Shown here piece after piece: positions 27,901 through 37,226 of a DNA stretch of 64,000 nucleotides (position 1 is the stretch's first letter; the number at the start of each line of letters is the position of its first letter). The notes beneath the pieces are model-generated. The model had not been told where the DNA came from, searched no databases, and saw only the letters and a list, made by a program, of their open reading frames with translations. Source of the stretch: Shewanella sairae (GTDB lineage: Bacteria > Pseudomonadota > Gammaproteobacteria > Enterobacterales > Shewanellaceae); contig NZ_JAKILT010000003.1 in the NCBI RefSeq assembly GCF_023283535.1, positions 1 to 64,000 of the forward strand, given 5' to 3'. Both the position numbers and the translations under genes were made by a program.

Positions 27901-28067
27901 GTCTTAGCCGAAGCACCAGGATAAACAGCACTGATCACTACCGACGGCGGTGCAATGCTTGGATATTGCGATACCGGTAAGCCCACAATTGAGAGCACAC
28001 CTGCCAGCATCACAATAATAGCGATCACCCACGCAAAAATTGGGCGATCGATAAAGAAACGTGCCAT
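24909..28067 (-). CDS. RND multidrug efflux permease (AcrB/MexB type)
   Basis: A 1052-residue HAE1-family inner-membrane pump that exports drugs, dyes and bile-salt-like compounds by proton exchange. The canonical start is [17 protein letters not shown]. The paired Asp of the proton relay are in [20 protein letters not shown] (~residues 405-408). The Lys is in [16 protein letters not shown] (~940). Two periplasmic loops have the usual size. The lysine/alanine-rich tail ([14 protein letters not shown]) is typical of Shewanella and Vibrio homologues. It is 9 bp after the adaptor gene. No TolC-type gene is adjacent, so it would use a TolC encoded elsewhere. Confidence 0.95.
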   Translation of the reverse strand: MARFFIDRPIFAWVIAIIVMLAGVLSIVGLPVSQYPSIAPPSVVISAVYPGASAKTMEDSVTQVIEQRMTGIDHLRYITSTSDSFGNAQITLTFNAEADPDIAQVQVQNKLQLAMPLLPQEVQAQGVNVSKSSAGFLMVAAFVSQDGLLDKNDIADYVGSNIQDPLSRVPGVGTIELFGAQYAMRIWLDPLKLTQYNLTSQDIISSIREQNAQVSAGQLGGAPSLAGQELNATVSAQSRLQNAEQFKKIIIKADTSGAKVFLEDVARVELGAESYAVESFYNGKPAAGIGIQLATGANALATAEGVRAKINEMKPFFPDGMEVVYPYDTTPFVEKSIEGVVHTLLEAVVLVFLIMYLFLQNFRATLIPTIAVPVVLLGTFAILAAAGFSINTLTMFAMVLAIGLLVDDAIVVVENVERVMQEEGLSPIEATKKSMDQITGALVGIGLTLSAVFVPMAFMSGSTGVIYRQFSITIVSAMALSVMVAIILTPALCATMLKPIGKGESHAKTGFFGWFNRKFDALTSRYEASVAAMIKRTGRTMMVYLAITVAVGWIFMRMPTAFLPDEDQGILFTQAILPVNSTQQETKAVLERVTDFYLNEEGDNVKSVFSVSGFSFAGNGQNMGIAFVGLKDWAERSEPGQDVQSVANRAMGMFMGMKEAFVFAFVPPAVIELGTANGFDFYLQDKNGQGHEKLVEARNMLLGMAAQNPNLVGVRPNGQEDAPLYQVHIDHGKLRALGIDIDSVNSVLGTAWGGNYVNDFIDRGRVKKVYVQGEAEYRMQPEDLDSWYVRNDKGEMVPFSAFASGSWQYGSPRLERFGGLPAMNIQGGTAPGYSTGAAMDDIEAMAKKLPPGFGIEWNGLSYEERLSGNQAPMLYALSIVVVFLVLAALYESWSVPFAVVLVVPLGIIGALIAMNGRGLPNDVFFQVGLLTTVGLATKNAILIVEFAKEFYEKGAGLVEATLHAVRVRLRPILMTSLAFGLGVVPLAISSGVGSGSQNAIGTAVLGGMMSSTFMGIFFIPIFFVIVERMFSKRERDAAKAAKAEAKAAKANK

Positions 28068-28076
28068 AACTCTGCC

Positions 28077-29228
28077 CTATTTCTGTTGTGTTTCTGGTTT
28101 CTTATCAGCGACCAAAGGACCTGCCTTTACTGGCGCGCCTGGACGAATTTTTTGTAGGCCTTCAACAATTAGCTGATCGCCAACTTTCAAGCCATCAAGA
28201 ATACGCCATTGATTATCAATCACTTCAGCAGTTGTCACGATACGTGCAGCCACTTTACCGTCATCAATAACCATAGCAACCGCTTGACCTTTGGTGTTAC
28301 GAGTAATCGCTTTTTGCGGCACTAAAATCGCTTCAGGATCGGTACCTGTATTTAGCACTGCACGTACGTACATGCCTGGCATTAACGTACCATCCGGGTT
28401 AGGGAACTCTGCACGAATAATCACTGAACCCGTGTTTTCGTTTACTGTCACTTCAGCAAACTGCAACACACCTGTATGACCGTATGGCGTACCGTCTTCA
28501 AGGATTAGTTCTACATTAGCGTTTGCAGCGGCTTCAATTTGACCACGCTTAAGCTGTGACTTAAGACGTAACATTTGCGCGCTCGATTGAGCAATATCAA
28601 TGTTAATTGGGTCAAGCTGCTGAATCGTAGCTAATGTTTGGCTTTGATTTGCAGTAACAAGGGCACCAGGAGTGACATCAGACTTACCGACACGACCAGA
28701 AATCGGTGCGGTAACTTTAGTGTATTCAAGGTTGATTTTTGCTGTGTTAATTGCCGCTTTAGCAACGGTTACACGCGCCATCGCTTCTTTGTAAGCAGCA
28801 TCAGCTTCATCATAGTCTTGCTCACTAATAGAATTAAGCTTAACTAGCTTCTCAAAACGCACAGCTTTAGCTTTAGCTGATACTAGACTTGCATTTGCGC
28901 TAGTAAGATCTGCTTCTGCGCTAACAAGTGCCGCTTCATATGTAGATGGTTCGATCTGATATAAAGACTGTCCTTTTTCGACATCTCTACCTTCAGTAAA
29001 CCCACGGGTCATAATGATACCGCTAACCTGTGGACGCACTTCTGCTTCCAAATACGCCTTACTGCGACCTGGTAATTCAACCATAATCGATTGAGGTTTA
29101 GCTGTAACTGTCAGAGCACCAACTTCCATAGGTCCACGTTGCTGTGGTCCTTGCTCAGGTTTTTGCTCACAGCCAGTTATCCATAACGCCACACTTAAAA
29201 CAGAGGCAATTTTCACTATTTGCCGCAT
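28077..29228 (-). CDS. RND efflux periplasmic adaptor (AcrA type)
   Basis: A 383-residue membrane-fusion lipoprotein that links the RND permease to an outer-membrane channel. The signal peptide ends in a lipobox at ITGC|EQKPEQ. Hairpin, lipoyl and beta-barrel segments follow in family order: GRSKAYLEAEVRPQVSGII, a helical hairpin with KLNSISEQDYDEADAAYKEA, then LEYTKVTAPISGRVGKSDV and PGMYVRAVL. It is the first gene of the two-gene efflux operon. No TetR or MarR repressor is next to it, which differs from the acrR-acrAB layout. Confidence 0.94.
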   Translation of the reverse strand: MRQIVKIASVLSVALWITGCEQKPEQGPQQRGPMEVGALTVTAKPQSIMVELPGRSKAYLEAEVRPQVSGIIMTRGFTEGRDVEKGQSLYQIEPSTYEAALVSAEADLTSANASLVSAKAKAVRFEKLVKLNSISEQDYDEADAAYKEAMARVTVAKAAINTAKINLEYTKVTAPISGRVGKSDVTPGALVTANQSQTLATIQQLDPINIDIAQSSAQMLRLKSQLKRGQIEAAANANVELILEDGTPYGHTGVLQFAEVTVNENTGSVIIRAEFPNPDGTLMPGMYVRAVLNTGTDPEAILVPQKAITRNTKGQAVAMVIDDGKVAARIVTTAEVIDNQWRILDGLKVGDQLIVEGLQKIRPGAPVKAGPLVADKKPETQQK

Positions 29229-29585
29229 GAGAACTCCTAATAAAAGCCATCTACTCGGTAATATTTTTTTTGAAAGCAGAAAGTGCCGTCAAACCCACCT
29301 TTGGAAGCATATTTTTTTGTCGAATATATAACGCACCTTTATCTCATAATGGGCGCAAGCCAACAAGAAAAATGCCCGTTAAAATTGTAAGCTAATGAAA
29401 ATATTTGTATAAAATCAGCCACGTATGTTTCAGTTATGTTAACTGCGGCGTAACTAGCCAAAACATGTTAGCCCTTAGTTTAAGCACAACCTATTAAGAT
29501 ATAGCTTATTAACATTAACTTAGCATTACTTTAAAGCGCTTAGCTGGTTTAAATCACTTAGTTATTTCAGCATTGGCAGTGAACA
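29229..29585. other. Gap upstream of the efflux operon
   Basis: 357 bp, AT-rich. It must carry the efflux operon promoter near 29230-29350. I see no repressor gene, no clear operator and no reading frame that can be supported. Confidence 0.4.
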
Positions 29586-30278
29586 CTAAATTCGGTTGTC
29601 TCCAACGCTACATGCCAATACTCTGCTGATGTCTGCCAAGCTTCTTCCAGACTCTTGTTGCCAATGATTAAACACCTCTTGCACCTGCTTCATGCCCGCT
29701 TTTGAGCTAAAGCCATAATCCACAAGACCGTGGCTTTTTAGGTATCCTTGCACATCATTGGTTAATAAAAAGGTGTCCTTACCCATTGAGCGCAAAAAGT
29801 AAGGCCCGGTATTTCCTCCTAAGCGCACACCTTTGCGCTTAAGTAGAGCCCACAAGCCGGTAATGTCTTCACTTGGCCAATCAGCAATGAACTTAGCTAG
29901 ACTGCCATGCTCACGAGCAATATCGTTAACCATGTGCGCATTATCATAAATCGCCATGGTTTTTTTCAGGTGACGGATAAGCTTAGGATCGCTAGCACGC
30001 TCTTGCAGTTGCTCAGGCGACAGCATCAATACTTTGAAAGGCTCAAAGCCGAAGAATGCCTTTTCATACTCAGGCCATTTAGCTTCAACGATGCGCCACA
30101 CAAAGCCGCTCTGAAATACCTTTTTGCTGATCTCAGATAACAACTGCGCATCGCTATATTGGGTTAACTCTTGCTCAGTTAAACCACTTGGCAGTAGAGC
30201 TTCTAATCCGGCATCACCACCTTTTCGCTCCGCCGCTCTTGTGTAAATGGCGGCAAACTTTTCTATTCGACTCATCAT
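29586..30278 (-). CDS. DNA-3-methyladenine glycosylase I-like protein
   Basis: A 230-residue member of the Tag/HhH-GPD related family (COG2818-like). RIEKFAAIYTRAAERKGGDA at the start, FQSGFVWRIVEAKWPEYEKAFFGFEP (~57-82) and the RKGVRLGGNTGPYFLRSMGKD stretch (~147-167) resemble the Tag fold. The zinc-binding Cys/His set of classical Tag is not evident. The role would be removal of alkylated adenine, but the distant similarity leaves this open. The ATG at 30278 (or 30275) is chosen because GGGAAA precedes it; the longer frame to 30392 lacks a ribosome-binding site. Confidence 0.72.
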   Translation of the reverse strand: MMSRIEKFAAIYTRAAERKGGDAGLEALLPSGLTEQELTQYSDAQLLSEISKKVFQSGFVWRIVEAKWPEYEKAFFGFEPFKVLMLSPEQLQERASDPKLIRHLKKTMAIYDNAHMVNDIAREHGSLAKFIADWPSEDITGLWALLKRKGVRLGGNTGPYFLRSMGKDTFLLTNDVQGYLKSHGLVDYGFSSKAGMKQVQEVFNHWQQESGRSLADISRVLACSVGDNRI

Positions 30279-30469
30279 TTTCCCGTTGTTTAGCAACAAA
30301 CTCTTATTAATTAGTAGCAATTGAAATGCACTTAAGCGTTTGAAGCAAAGAATGATTAATTGCTGTGTAACTGATATAGCGGTAAAGCCCATGTTGTCAG
30401 GCGTTGAGAGTCCACATTTTAGCGACTAGAGTTAATATTAACTAACACATTTACAAATCGAAATAGACT

Positions 30470-31114
30470 ATGGATCTGTACTATCACCCGCTGGCACGCC
30501 AGTCACAAAAGACACTAATTGCCCTGTATGAAAAGCAAGTCAGTTTTTATCCGCACATTATCGACCTAAACAATCCATTTAGTCGACGCAACTTGCAACA
30601 ATTAAGCCCATCCAATCAACTGCCACTGTTTCGAATACAGACAGGCGAGTACTTTAGCGATGCCAGCATTATTATTGAGTACCTCGACAACTACATCAGT
30701 TCTGGCACCCAATTAATCCCTATCGAAAAGAGCCAAGCACTCTATGTTAGGCTTTACGACAGACTCTGTGACAATGAATTAGACAAAACCATTGATGATT
30801 GGATCGCAGCGACAAAAGATGTTAATCAGCTATACGCTAAGCAATTAGAAAAAAAACTGCTAAGCCTATTAACTCGCTTTGACCAGCGCTTAGCCGAACA
30901 CCATTGGGTTTGCGGCGATAGCTTTACTTTAGCTGACTGCGCCTTTATACCCTGCCTAAAAGCCTTAGAAGACAAGTTGCATTTATTAGATTACCAGAAT
31001 ATCGGTCGCTACTGGATCCAGTCCAAATTACGGGGATCGGTTAGTCAAGTTATTGAGGAGATTGAGCTCACTTTAGCTAACCATGACCAAAGTGAGCAAC
31101 GCGCACATACCTAA
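30470..31114 (+). CDS. Glutathione S-transferase-like protein
   Basis: A 214-residue GST-fold protein. The N-terminal thioredoxin-like domain begins MDLYYHPLARQSQKTLIAL and carries the conserved cis-Pro (SNQLPLF) and the glutathione-contact FSDASIIIEYLD at ~61-72. The C-terminal helical domain has the N-capping motif DSFTLADCAFIPCL at ~152-165. Possible roles are conjugation, isomerisation or peroxide reduction; no substrate can be named. It lies between divergent and convergent neighbours and is probably monocistronic. Confidence 0.87.
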   Translation: MDLYYHPLARQSQKTLIALYEKQVSFYPHIIDLNNPFSRRNLQQLSPSNQLPLFRIQTGEYFSDASIIIEYLDNYISSGTQLIPIEKSQALYVRLYDRLCDNELDKTIDDWIAATKDVNQLYAKQLEKKLLSLLTRFDQRLAEHHWVCGDSFTLADCAFIPCLKALEDKLHLLDYQNIGRYWIQSKLRGSVSQVIEEIELTLANHDQSEQRAHT

Positions 31115-31123
31115 GTTCAGTCA

Positions 31124-31696
31124 CTAGCTTGCGGACTTAAACTCAATCGGCTCACTAGGCGCTGGCGGTAAGTTTCGGTCTTTTTTCAGTTGCAAAAAAG
31201 CTTTCCATTTCACCACTTCCGCAGGCATTTCTGGTGCAGGTTCATTAAAACCCACTTCAGCGAGCATAGTCGGAATGGGCACTTGCTTGCGCTTACAGAC
31301 AAAAACGCCGCGCACGTGGGCAATACAGTGCAGACCACGTTCACTCACAAAACGCTGCTCAATGTAGAAATACTTTTCATCCCAGCCCACCAGCTTGGTT
31401 TCGATATCGAACTTAGCAAACGGCTTAATATCGCGGATATAAGTAAATTCTGCAGCATTAACGATGGGCATCCAACCTAGCTTAATAAAACGTTTTAAAA
31501 AACCCATTTCCGCCATCATATAGGTGCGGGCAAGATCCATAAAAGCCGGATAACGTGAATTAGTTAGATGAAAATTGATATCACAATCACTAGGTAGTGC
31601 ACGGTAAGTAATTTTGCTGGTGCCTAAAAAATCAATTTTGTTGCAATGGCGAATACGCCACAGAAATAGCCAAACCAATCTAAAGTACAGATTCAT
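31124..31696 (-). CDS. 4HBT/Them6-like thioesterase-family protein
   Basis: A 190-residue hot-dog fold protein. A hydrophobic N-terminal helix (MNLYFRLVWLFLWRIR) may anchor it to the membrane. The hot-dog region contains RALPSDCDINFHLTNSRYPAFMDLAR, with the D-x-N-x-H-x-x-N-x-x-Y pattern of acyl-CoA thioesterases of the FadM/Them6 type. The ATG at 31696 fits this family; the open frame to 31780 adds an unlikely Cys-rich leader that overlaps a terminator region. It would hydrolyse acyl-CoA or acyl-carrier thioesters. Confidence 0.82.
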   Translation of the reverse strand: MNLYFRLVWLFLWRIRHCNKIDFLGTSKITYRALPSDCDINFHLTNSRYPAFMDLARTYMMAEMGFLKRFIKLGWMPIVNAAEFTYIRDIKPFAKFDIETKLVGWDEKYFYIEQRFVSERGLHCIAHVRGVFVCKRKQVPIPTMLAEVGFNEPAPEMPAEVVKWKAFLQLKKDRNLPPAPSEPIEFKSAS

Positions 31697-31779
31697 TGCA
31701 ATACAACCTACATCCTTGAAAAGAATCGCAAGGCTAACAAAGGTCATACCAGATAACAAGTGTGAAACAAAGCAAACCA

Positions 31780-31802
31780 AAAAGGCGCCTAAAGCGCCTT
31801 TT
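31780..31802 (-). terminator. Intrinsic terminator downstream of prlC
   Basis: AAAAGGCGC (31780-31788) pairs with GCGCCTTTT (31794-31802) over CTAAA. On the minus strand it is 22 bp past the prlC stop and ends with a T run. Confidence 0.85.
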
Positions 31803-31824
31803 CAATGTGAGCTAACAAAATGTG

Positions 31825-33864
31825 TTAACCAGTAATACCACTGTGTCGCAACAGTGCATCAGTTTGTGGCTCGCGACCGCGGAAGCGTTTAAATAGCTCC
31901 ATTGGTTCTTCACTGCCACCCATTTCTAAGATGTTTTCTAAGAAACGCTGACCAGTTTCACGATTGAAAATACCTTGCTCTTCAAACAGTGAGAACGCAT
32001 CAGCAGATAGCACTTCAGCCCACTTATAGCTGTAATAGCCCGCCGCGTAACCACCCGCAAAGATATGGGCAAAACTGTGTTGGAAACGATTAAATTCAGC
32101 TGCCTTGATCACAGCCACTTGCTCACGCACTTCATCAAGCTTTTGCTGGATTTCAGCGCCTTTAGCTGGGTCGTACTCAAGGTGCATCTTGAAATCAAAT
32201 AGCGAGAATTCAAGCTGACGCAGCATCATCATGCCAGATTGGAAGTTCTTCGCCGCTAGCATCTTGTCTAGCAGCGCTTTAGGTAAAGGCTCGCCAGTTT
32301 CATAATGACCAGAGATCTCAGCTAACGCCTCTTCCTCATAGCACCAGTTTTCCATAAATTGGCTCGGTAGCTCTACCGCATCCCAAGGTACACCGCTAAT
32401 GCCTGACACGCCGCCGACATCGATTTTAGTCAACATGTGGTGAATACCATGACCAAACTCATGGAATAAGGTGGTCACTTCATCATGGGTAAACAGTGCA
32501 GGCTTACCCGCAACTGGCGCGTTGAAGTTACAGGTTAGGTAGGCAACCGGATCTTGCATGCCATTTTGCGTCATGCGACGGGCACGGCAGTCATCCATCC
32601 AAGCACCACCGCGCTTACCTTCACGTGCATACAAATCTAGGTAAAAACTACCACGGTGCTCATTGTTGGCATCAGTGATCTCAAAAAAGCGTACATCTTT
32701 GTGGTAAGTATCGAAGTCTTTGCGCTCGGTAACGGTTAAGCCAAATAGACGAGAAACGGTGTAGAATAACCCCGATAGCACCTTGTCTTCAGGGAAATAC
32801 GGACGCAAGATTTCTTGCGAGATCTCGTATCTATGGTGCTTAAGCTTCTCAGCATAAAAACCGATATCCCATGGTTGAAGATCCGCCGCACCACACTCAT
32901 TGGCAGCAAACTCTGTTAGTTCAGCAAGTTCAGTTTCACCTTGTGATTTTGAGCGCGCAGCCAGTTCAGTTAAAAAGTCTAAAACTTGTGCAGGAGACTC
33001 TGCCATCTTAGTTGCTAATGACTTATCAGCGAAACTGTCAAAACCAAGTAGATTAGCCAGCTCATGGCGTACCGCTAGGATCTCATCCATTAATGGGCCA
33101 TTATCAAACTCACCTGCATTTGGGCCTTGGTCTGATGCGCGAGTAACAAATGCACGGTAACACTCTTCACGTAACTCTCGGTTTTCACTGTAAGTCATTA
33201 CTGGTAAATAAGAAGGGAAATCCAGTGTAAATAACCAGCCCTCTAACTCTTTAGCTTCTGCCATCGCTTTAGCCGCAGCCACTGCCGACTCAGGTAAGCC
33301 TGCAAGTTCAGCCTCATCGGTGATTAACTTGGTCCAGGCTTGAGTCGCATCAAGCAGTTGATTAGAGAAATTGCTGGTTAGTTCAGACATACGTTTAACT
33401 AACTCGCCATAACGCAATTTGTCACTGTCACTTAGCCCAATACCTGATAGCTCAAAGTCACGCAGACTGTTTTCAATCAGCTTTTTCTTAGCTTGAGAGT
33501 AGTTGGCAAACTCTGCAGATTCAGCAAGCGACTTATAGGCTTCATATAGCCCCTGATGCTGCCCAACAAACGTGCCGTATTCAGATAACAAAGGTAAACA
33601 CGCATCATGGGCTTGGCGCCACTCTTCGCTGCTAACCACTGAATTCATGTGCGAAATCGGTGACCAAATCTTACCTAGTTCGTCATCAACTTCTTCCAGT
33701 GGAGCGATGAGGTTGTCCCAAGTAAATTCACCTTGATGCTTGAGCACCTCTTCAATCTTGGTGCGACAATTAGCGATACCTTGCTCAACAGCAGGCTGAA
33801 TGTGTTCCGGTTGAATACTTGAAAAAGGGGGAAGCTTGTTGCTGTTTAGCAAAGGATTGCTCAT
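31825..33864 (-). CDS. prlC: Oligopeptidase A
   Basis: A 679-residue M3-family zinc metallopeptidase (E. coli PrlC/OpdA, 680 residues). It degrades cleaved signal peptides and short peptides in the cytoplasm. The zinc site is HEFGHGIHHML near residue 468-478, with the third ligand Glu ~25 residues later in the ELPSQFMENW segment. The start MSNPLLNSNKLPPFSSIQPE is typical. In E. coli the next gene is rsmJ; here it is 21 kb away, and the gene below prlC encodes a thioesterase, so this region is rearranged. Confidence 0.95.
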   Translation of the reverse strand: MSNPLLNSNKLPPFSSIQPEHIQPAVEQGIANCRTKIEEVLKHQGEFTWDNLIAPLEEVDDELGKIWSPISHMNSVVSSEEWRQAHDACLPLLSEYGTFVGQHQGLYEAYKSLAESAEFANYSQAKKKLIENSLRDFELSGIGLSDSDKLRYGELVKRMSELTSNFSNQLLDATQAWTKLITDEAELAGLPESAVAAAKAMAEAKELEGWLFTLDFPSYLPVMTYSENRELREECYRAFVTRASDQGPNAGEFDNGPLMDEILAVRHELANLLGFDSFADKSLATKMAESPAQVLDFLTELAARSKSQGETELAELTEFAANECGAADLQPWDIGFYAEKLKHHRYEISQEILRPYFPEDKVLSGLFYTVSRLFGLTVTERKDFDTYHKDVRFFEITDANNEHRGSFYLDLYAREGKRGGAWMDDCRARRMTQNGMQDPVAYLTCNFNAPVAGKPALFTHDEVTTLFHEFGHGIHHMLTKIDVGGVSGISGVPWDAVELPSQFMENWCYEEEALAEISGHYETGEPLPKALLDKMLAAKNFQSGMMMLRQLEFSLFDFKMHLEYDPAKGAEIQQKLDEVREQVAVIKAAEFNRFQHSFAHIFAGGYAAGYYSYKWAEVLSADAFSLFEEQGIFNRETGQRFLENILEMGGSEEPMELFKRFRGREPQTDALLRHSGITG

Positions 33865-34000
33865 TGATTGTTCCTTAACATTCTATGTTGTTAGTTAAAG
33901 AGATAGGGGCTATTAGCTCAATATTCAATGCAACAGTACGAATTCTTTGCAAACACAGGTCGTTTAACAGCTCAAGCCCGCTATTTCTATGATGGTAATC

Positions 34001-34022
34001 AAACTTTGTCAGTACAAAGTTT
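34001..34022. promoter_or_regulatory. 22-bp inverted repeat between prlC and the barrel protein gene
   Basis: AAACTTTGT (34001-34009) and ACAAAGTTT (34014-34022) are perfect 9-bp arms around CAGT. The repeat lies 136 bp upstream of prlC and 119 bp upstream of the barrel gene. The size and symmetry suit a dimeric repressor site; no regulator can be named. Confidence 0.4.
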
Positions 34023-34140
34023 ATACAGCACTAGTATTGCTAAACATGTCGCAAATACGATCCGTTATCATTTACATTCAACCAGCTAGAATTAGTATAG
34101 AAAGTGTAAATTTCCTTTCGCCAATTTTTCGAGTTCAATC

Positions 34141-34923
34141 ATGAATAAAACTAGTCAATGTACCGCATTCGTTGCGTTACTAATGAGCACCTCAGCAATT
34201 GCTGATGAAGCGCCTAATATCGATGACTCGCATAGCACTAACATCATTAAAGCATCACCTGTAGACACTAGTAACCAAGCGCAAATTCTTGTCGATCTAG
34301 GTTGGGATTCCAAATATATCTCCGAAGGCCGCAACAATTTAGATAAAGGCGGCATTTATTGGGCGACTGCAGCCATTCAGAAAAATAATATTAATGTCTA
34401 TGCCACGGTGGGGCGTGGTGATAGTCAGCATTATACTGAATGGAACTTTGGCATAGAGTACGGCTTTGATTTAACCGACAACCTTAGCGGCAGCGCGGGC
34501 TACCAACGCTTAGAGTTTTATGGTGATGAGCGCGCCCATGACAATGAGATCTTTAGCAACTTAGAGTATACGGCTGTCGATTGGTTAGTCCCATCGATAA
34601 GCTATACCTACTCTACAGAAGCTGAAGGGTCTTTTGTGGAGGCGAGCCTACACAGCAACTGGGAACTCGCACAAGGCTTCACTGTTAGCCCATACCTTAC
34701 CCAAGCATTTGATTTTAAATATACGACCGAAGATCACGATGGTGCCAACCATTTTCAATTTGGTGTTGAAGCAGAGTATTTGCTACCAAATAACTTAGTG
34801 CTATCAGGCCATATCAGCCACACCATAGCCCAAGAAGACATCAAGCTAGAAGCGCATAATAACGGTGTGACCGGCAATTTAGACGAGACTTTTGCAGGGC
34901 TCCACCTGAGCTGGAGCTTTTAA
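34141..34923 (+). CDS. Outer-membrane beta-barrel protein of unknown role
   Basis: A 260-residue exported protein. A signal peptide (cleavage after TSAIA|DE) is followed by ~220 residues of alternating polar/apolar strands ending in the terminal Phe signature (HLSWSF), which directs Bam-dependent insertion in the outer membrane. It resembles the TorF/MipA-like group of small barrels of 10-12 strands. The start LVDLGWDSKYISEGRNNLDKGG is reminiscent of proteins described as TorF, but I cannot confirm this. Probably monocistronic. Confidence 0.7.
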   Translation: MNKTSQCTAFVALLMSTSAIADEAPNIDDSHSTNIIKASPVDTSNQAQILVDLGWDSKYISEGRNNLDKGGIYWATAAIQKNNINVYATVGRGDSQHYTEWNFGIEYGFDLTDNLSGSAGYQRLEFYGDERAHDNEIFSNLEYTAVDWLVPSISYTYSTEAEGSFVEASLHSNWELAQGFTVSPYLTQAFDFKYTTEDHDGANHFQFGVEAEYLLPNNLVLSGHISHTIAQEDIKLEAHNNGVTGNLDETFAGLHLSWSF

Positions 34924-35039
34924 CCCGCTATACTTGTAAAAACCGACCATTCACCTTAGGTAAAAGGTCAACTGACCGTCGACTTAACGGGAACTCAATA
35001 GCACGCCACAAGGACTGTGGCAGTATAGAGGAACAGGGA

Positions 35040-35507
35040 ATGTTACTGCTATTTCGCTTTTTCGGCATGTTTTGCCTCGTTATGCTGCTTACGCAGCAAG
35101 CTTCAGCTACCGATAACAAACTCACTTTAGGCACGGTATTGGACGACCAAGGCAATCCCATTGCTCTGCCAAGCACCAAGGTAAACAACAATTTACGTTA
35201 CACTATCCCTACACCTAAAAAGCCAGTCAAATCGTCAACGAAACGTAAATTAACATCTAAAAAAGTCGTGAAACAGAGTCGCAAAAAACAATTAGCAAGC
35301 CGTAATAATGTTGCCAATGATCCTGGGTGCCGCTGGCTAAATAGTCGTATGTCATCACTGGAACAATATGCAGGGACAGGCGTTAACGCTCGTAATCGCC
35401 ACTACCAACAAGAACTCAGCATCCGCCAGCAGGAATGGCAATGCCTGAAATGTGGAGCAGAAGGTCCCTCACAAGGTGATCATGCCCAATGTCAGTACAG
35501 GCGGTAA
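35040..35507 (+). CDS. Small exported basic protein
   Basis: A 155-residue protein I do not recognise. A signal peptide (LLLFRFFGMFCLVMLLTQQASA|TD) precedes a Lys/Arg-rich linker (TPKKPVKSSTKRKLTSKKV) and a C-terminal segment with four Cys (PGCRWLN, WQCLKCGAE, HAQCQYRR). The -CLKC- pair suggests a metal site or disulfides. AGGAACAGGG precedes the ATG. It lies 116 bp after the barrel protein gene on the same strand, so the two may be co-transcribed. Confidence 0.65.
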   Translation: MLLLFRFFGMFCLVMLLTQQASATDNKLTLGTVLDDQGNPIALPSTKVNNNLRYTIPTPKKPVKSSTKRKLTSKKVVKQSRKKQLASRNNVANDPGCRWLNSRMSSLEQYAGTGVNARNRHYQQELSIRQQEWQCLKCGAEGPSQGDHAQCQYRR

Positions 35508-35765
35508 ATATTAGCATCCTTGAATCCTGCTTAAAACGTCCCCATCTAAGCTATTAAAGTCATCTAGCTGATGTAGAATTAGGCTAGCTGGATCACAAAA
35601 TTCCCTCTACAATGGCTTGTTCCTGAACTGGCACAAGCCAATAAATTAAAACGTCACTGGTTGTTCATCTTTTTAAAACAACGTACGTCTTAATCATAAT
35701 TACAGGTACAAAAGCCCCCTATCGTTTTGCTTTTGTGCCACGGTTCGCAACTTTTGGAGATACAC

Positions 35766-37121
35766 ATGGCTCAACATTTTGATTATATCTGTCTTGGTGC
35801 AGGAAGCGGCGGTATTGCATCGGCTAACCGAGCAGCAATGCGTGGCGCAAAGGTGCTACTTATTGAAGCAAAAGAGCTAGGCGGTACTTGTGTCAACGTA
35901 GGTTGTGTTCCTAAAAAAGTTATGTGGTATGGCGCACAAGTCGCTGAAGCCATGCACCTTTATGCTAAAGATTATGGTTTTGACGTGACGGTTAATAAAT
36001 TTGACTGGAGCACTCTTGTTGCTAGCCGCGAAGCGTATATCGACCGCATTCATGGTGCGTACGACCGCGGCTTAGAAAGTAACGGCGTCACCTTAGTTCG
36101 CGGTTATGGTCGCTTTGTTGATAGTAAGACTATCGAAGTTAACGGCGAACACTACACTGCCGACAACATCTTAATTGCCACTGGCGGCGCAGCAACCATT
36201 CCTAACATTCCTGGTGCCGAACACGGTATCGATTCTGACGGCTTCTTTGCCTTAAATGAGCAACCTAAGCGTGTTGCCGTGGTTGGCGCGGGCTATATTG
36301 CCGTTGAAGTAGCTGGCGTATTACAAGCACTAGGCAGCGACACCCACCTATTTGTCCGTAAGCATGCGCCACTACGTAACTTTGACCCTATGCTAAGCGA
36401 AGCATTAATGGAGTCGATGGCGATTGATGGCCCTAAGCTACATACTCACAGCACACCAGAGTCAGTGACTAAAAATAGCGATGGTAGCCTAACCCTTAAG
36501 ATTGAAAATGGTGAAAGCTACGATGTAGATTGCCTTATTTGGGCAATTGGTCGTCACCCATCTACTGGCAGCATTGGCCTTGAAAACACTAAGGTTGAGC
36601 TAGACGCAAAAGGCTACGTGATTACCGACGCGCAGCAAAACACCACAGATGCAGGCATCTACTGTGTAGGCGATATTATGGCAGGCGGCGTAGAGCTAAC
36701 GCCAGTTGCAGTTAAAGCGGGTCGATTACTGTCAGAGCGTTTATTCAATGGCATGACCGATGCGAAGATGGACTACAACCTCATTCCAACCGTGGTATTT
36801 AGTCACCCAGCCATTGGTACTATGGGTCTGACTCAGCCAGAAGCTGTTGAGCAATACGGCGAAGAGAACGTCACGGTTTACACCTCAGGCTTCACCTCTA
36901 TGTACACCGCCGTTACTGCACATCGTCAAGCTTGTAAGATGAAGCTAGTTTGTGCCGGTGACGAGCAAAAAGTTGTCGGTATTCACGGCATTGGTTATGG
37001 CATGGATGAGATCCTGCAAGGCTTTGGCGTAGCCATGAAGATGGGCGCAACTAAGGCTGATTTTGATGCTGTAGTCGCAATTCACCCAACCGGTGCTGAA
37101 GAGTTTGTTACTATGCGTTAA
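35766..37121 (+). CDS. gor: Glutathione-disulfide reductase
   Basis: A 451-residue NADPH- and FAD-dependent oxidoreductase that keeps glutathione reduced. The FAD-binding [14 protein letters not shown] is at the start, and the redox-active disulfide lies in [13 protein letters not shown] (~40-52). The NADPH-binding [13 protein letters not shown] is at ~175, the second FAD motif in GIYCVGD, and the catalytic His-Glu in [12 protein letters not shown] at the end. The ATG at 35766 is chosen because GGAG is 6-7 bp upstream and the family start [13 protein letters not shown] follows. It is a single-gene unit with a terminator. Confidence 0.96.
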   Translation: MAQHFDYICLGAGSGGIASANRAAMRGAKVLLIEAKELGGTCVNVGCVPKKVMWYGAQVAEAMHLYAKDYGFDVTVNKFDWSTLVASREAYIDRIHGAYDRGLESNGVTLVRGYGRFVDSKTIEVNGEHYTADNILIATGGAATIPNIPGAEHGIDSDGFFALNEQPKRVAVVGAGYIAVEVAGVLQALGSDTHLFVRKHAPLRNFDPMLSEALMESMAIDGPKLHTHSTPESVTKNSDGSLTLKIENGESYDVDCLIWAIGRHPSTGSIGLENTKVELDAKGYVITDAQQNTTDAGIYCVGDIMAGGVELTPVAVKAGRLLSERLFNGMTDAKMDYNLIPTVVFSHPAIGTMGLTQPEAVEQYGEENVTVYTSGFTSMYTAVTAHRQACKMKLVCAGDEQKVVGIHGIGYGMDEILQGFGVAMKMGATKADFDAVVAIHPTGAEEFVTMR

Positions 37122-37137
37122 GCGTAATCAAAAACAC

Positions 37138-37165
37138 AAAAAGCCGCTAATTAGCGGCTTTTTTT
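37138..37165. terminator. Intrinsic terminator after gor
   Basis: AAAAAGCCGCTAA (37138-37150) and TTAGCGGCTTTTTTT (37151-37165) are perfectly complementary. It ends the gor transcript. Confidence 0.88.
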
Positions 37166-37183
37166 GTGTTTCGATTTTATATT

Positions 37184-37210
37184 AATGCCCGCAACTCAGT
37201 TGCGGGCATT
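37184..37210 (-). terminator. Hairpin downstream of the BCCT gene
   Basis: AATGCCCGCAAC (37184-37195) and GTTGCGGGCATT (37199-37210) form a 12-bp GC-rich stem, 16 bp past the BCCT stop on the minus strand. No long T run follows directly, but the gor-side T-rich stem is 19 bp further. It probably ends or protects the BCCT transcript. Confidence 0.65.
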
Positions 37211-37226
37211 AAATCAACGGTAGCGA

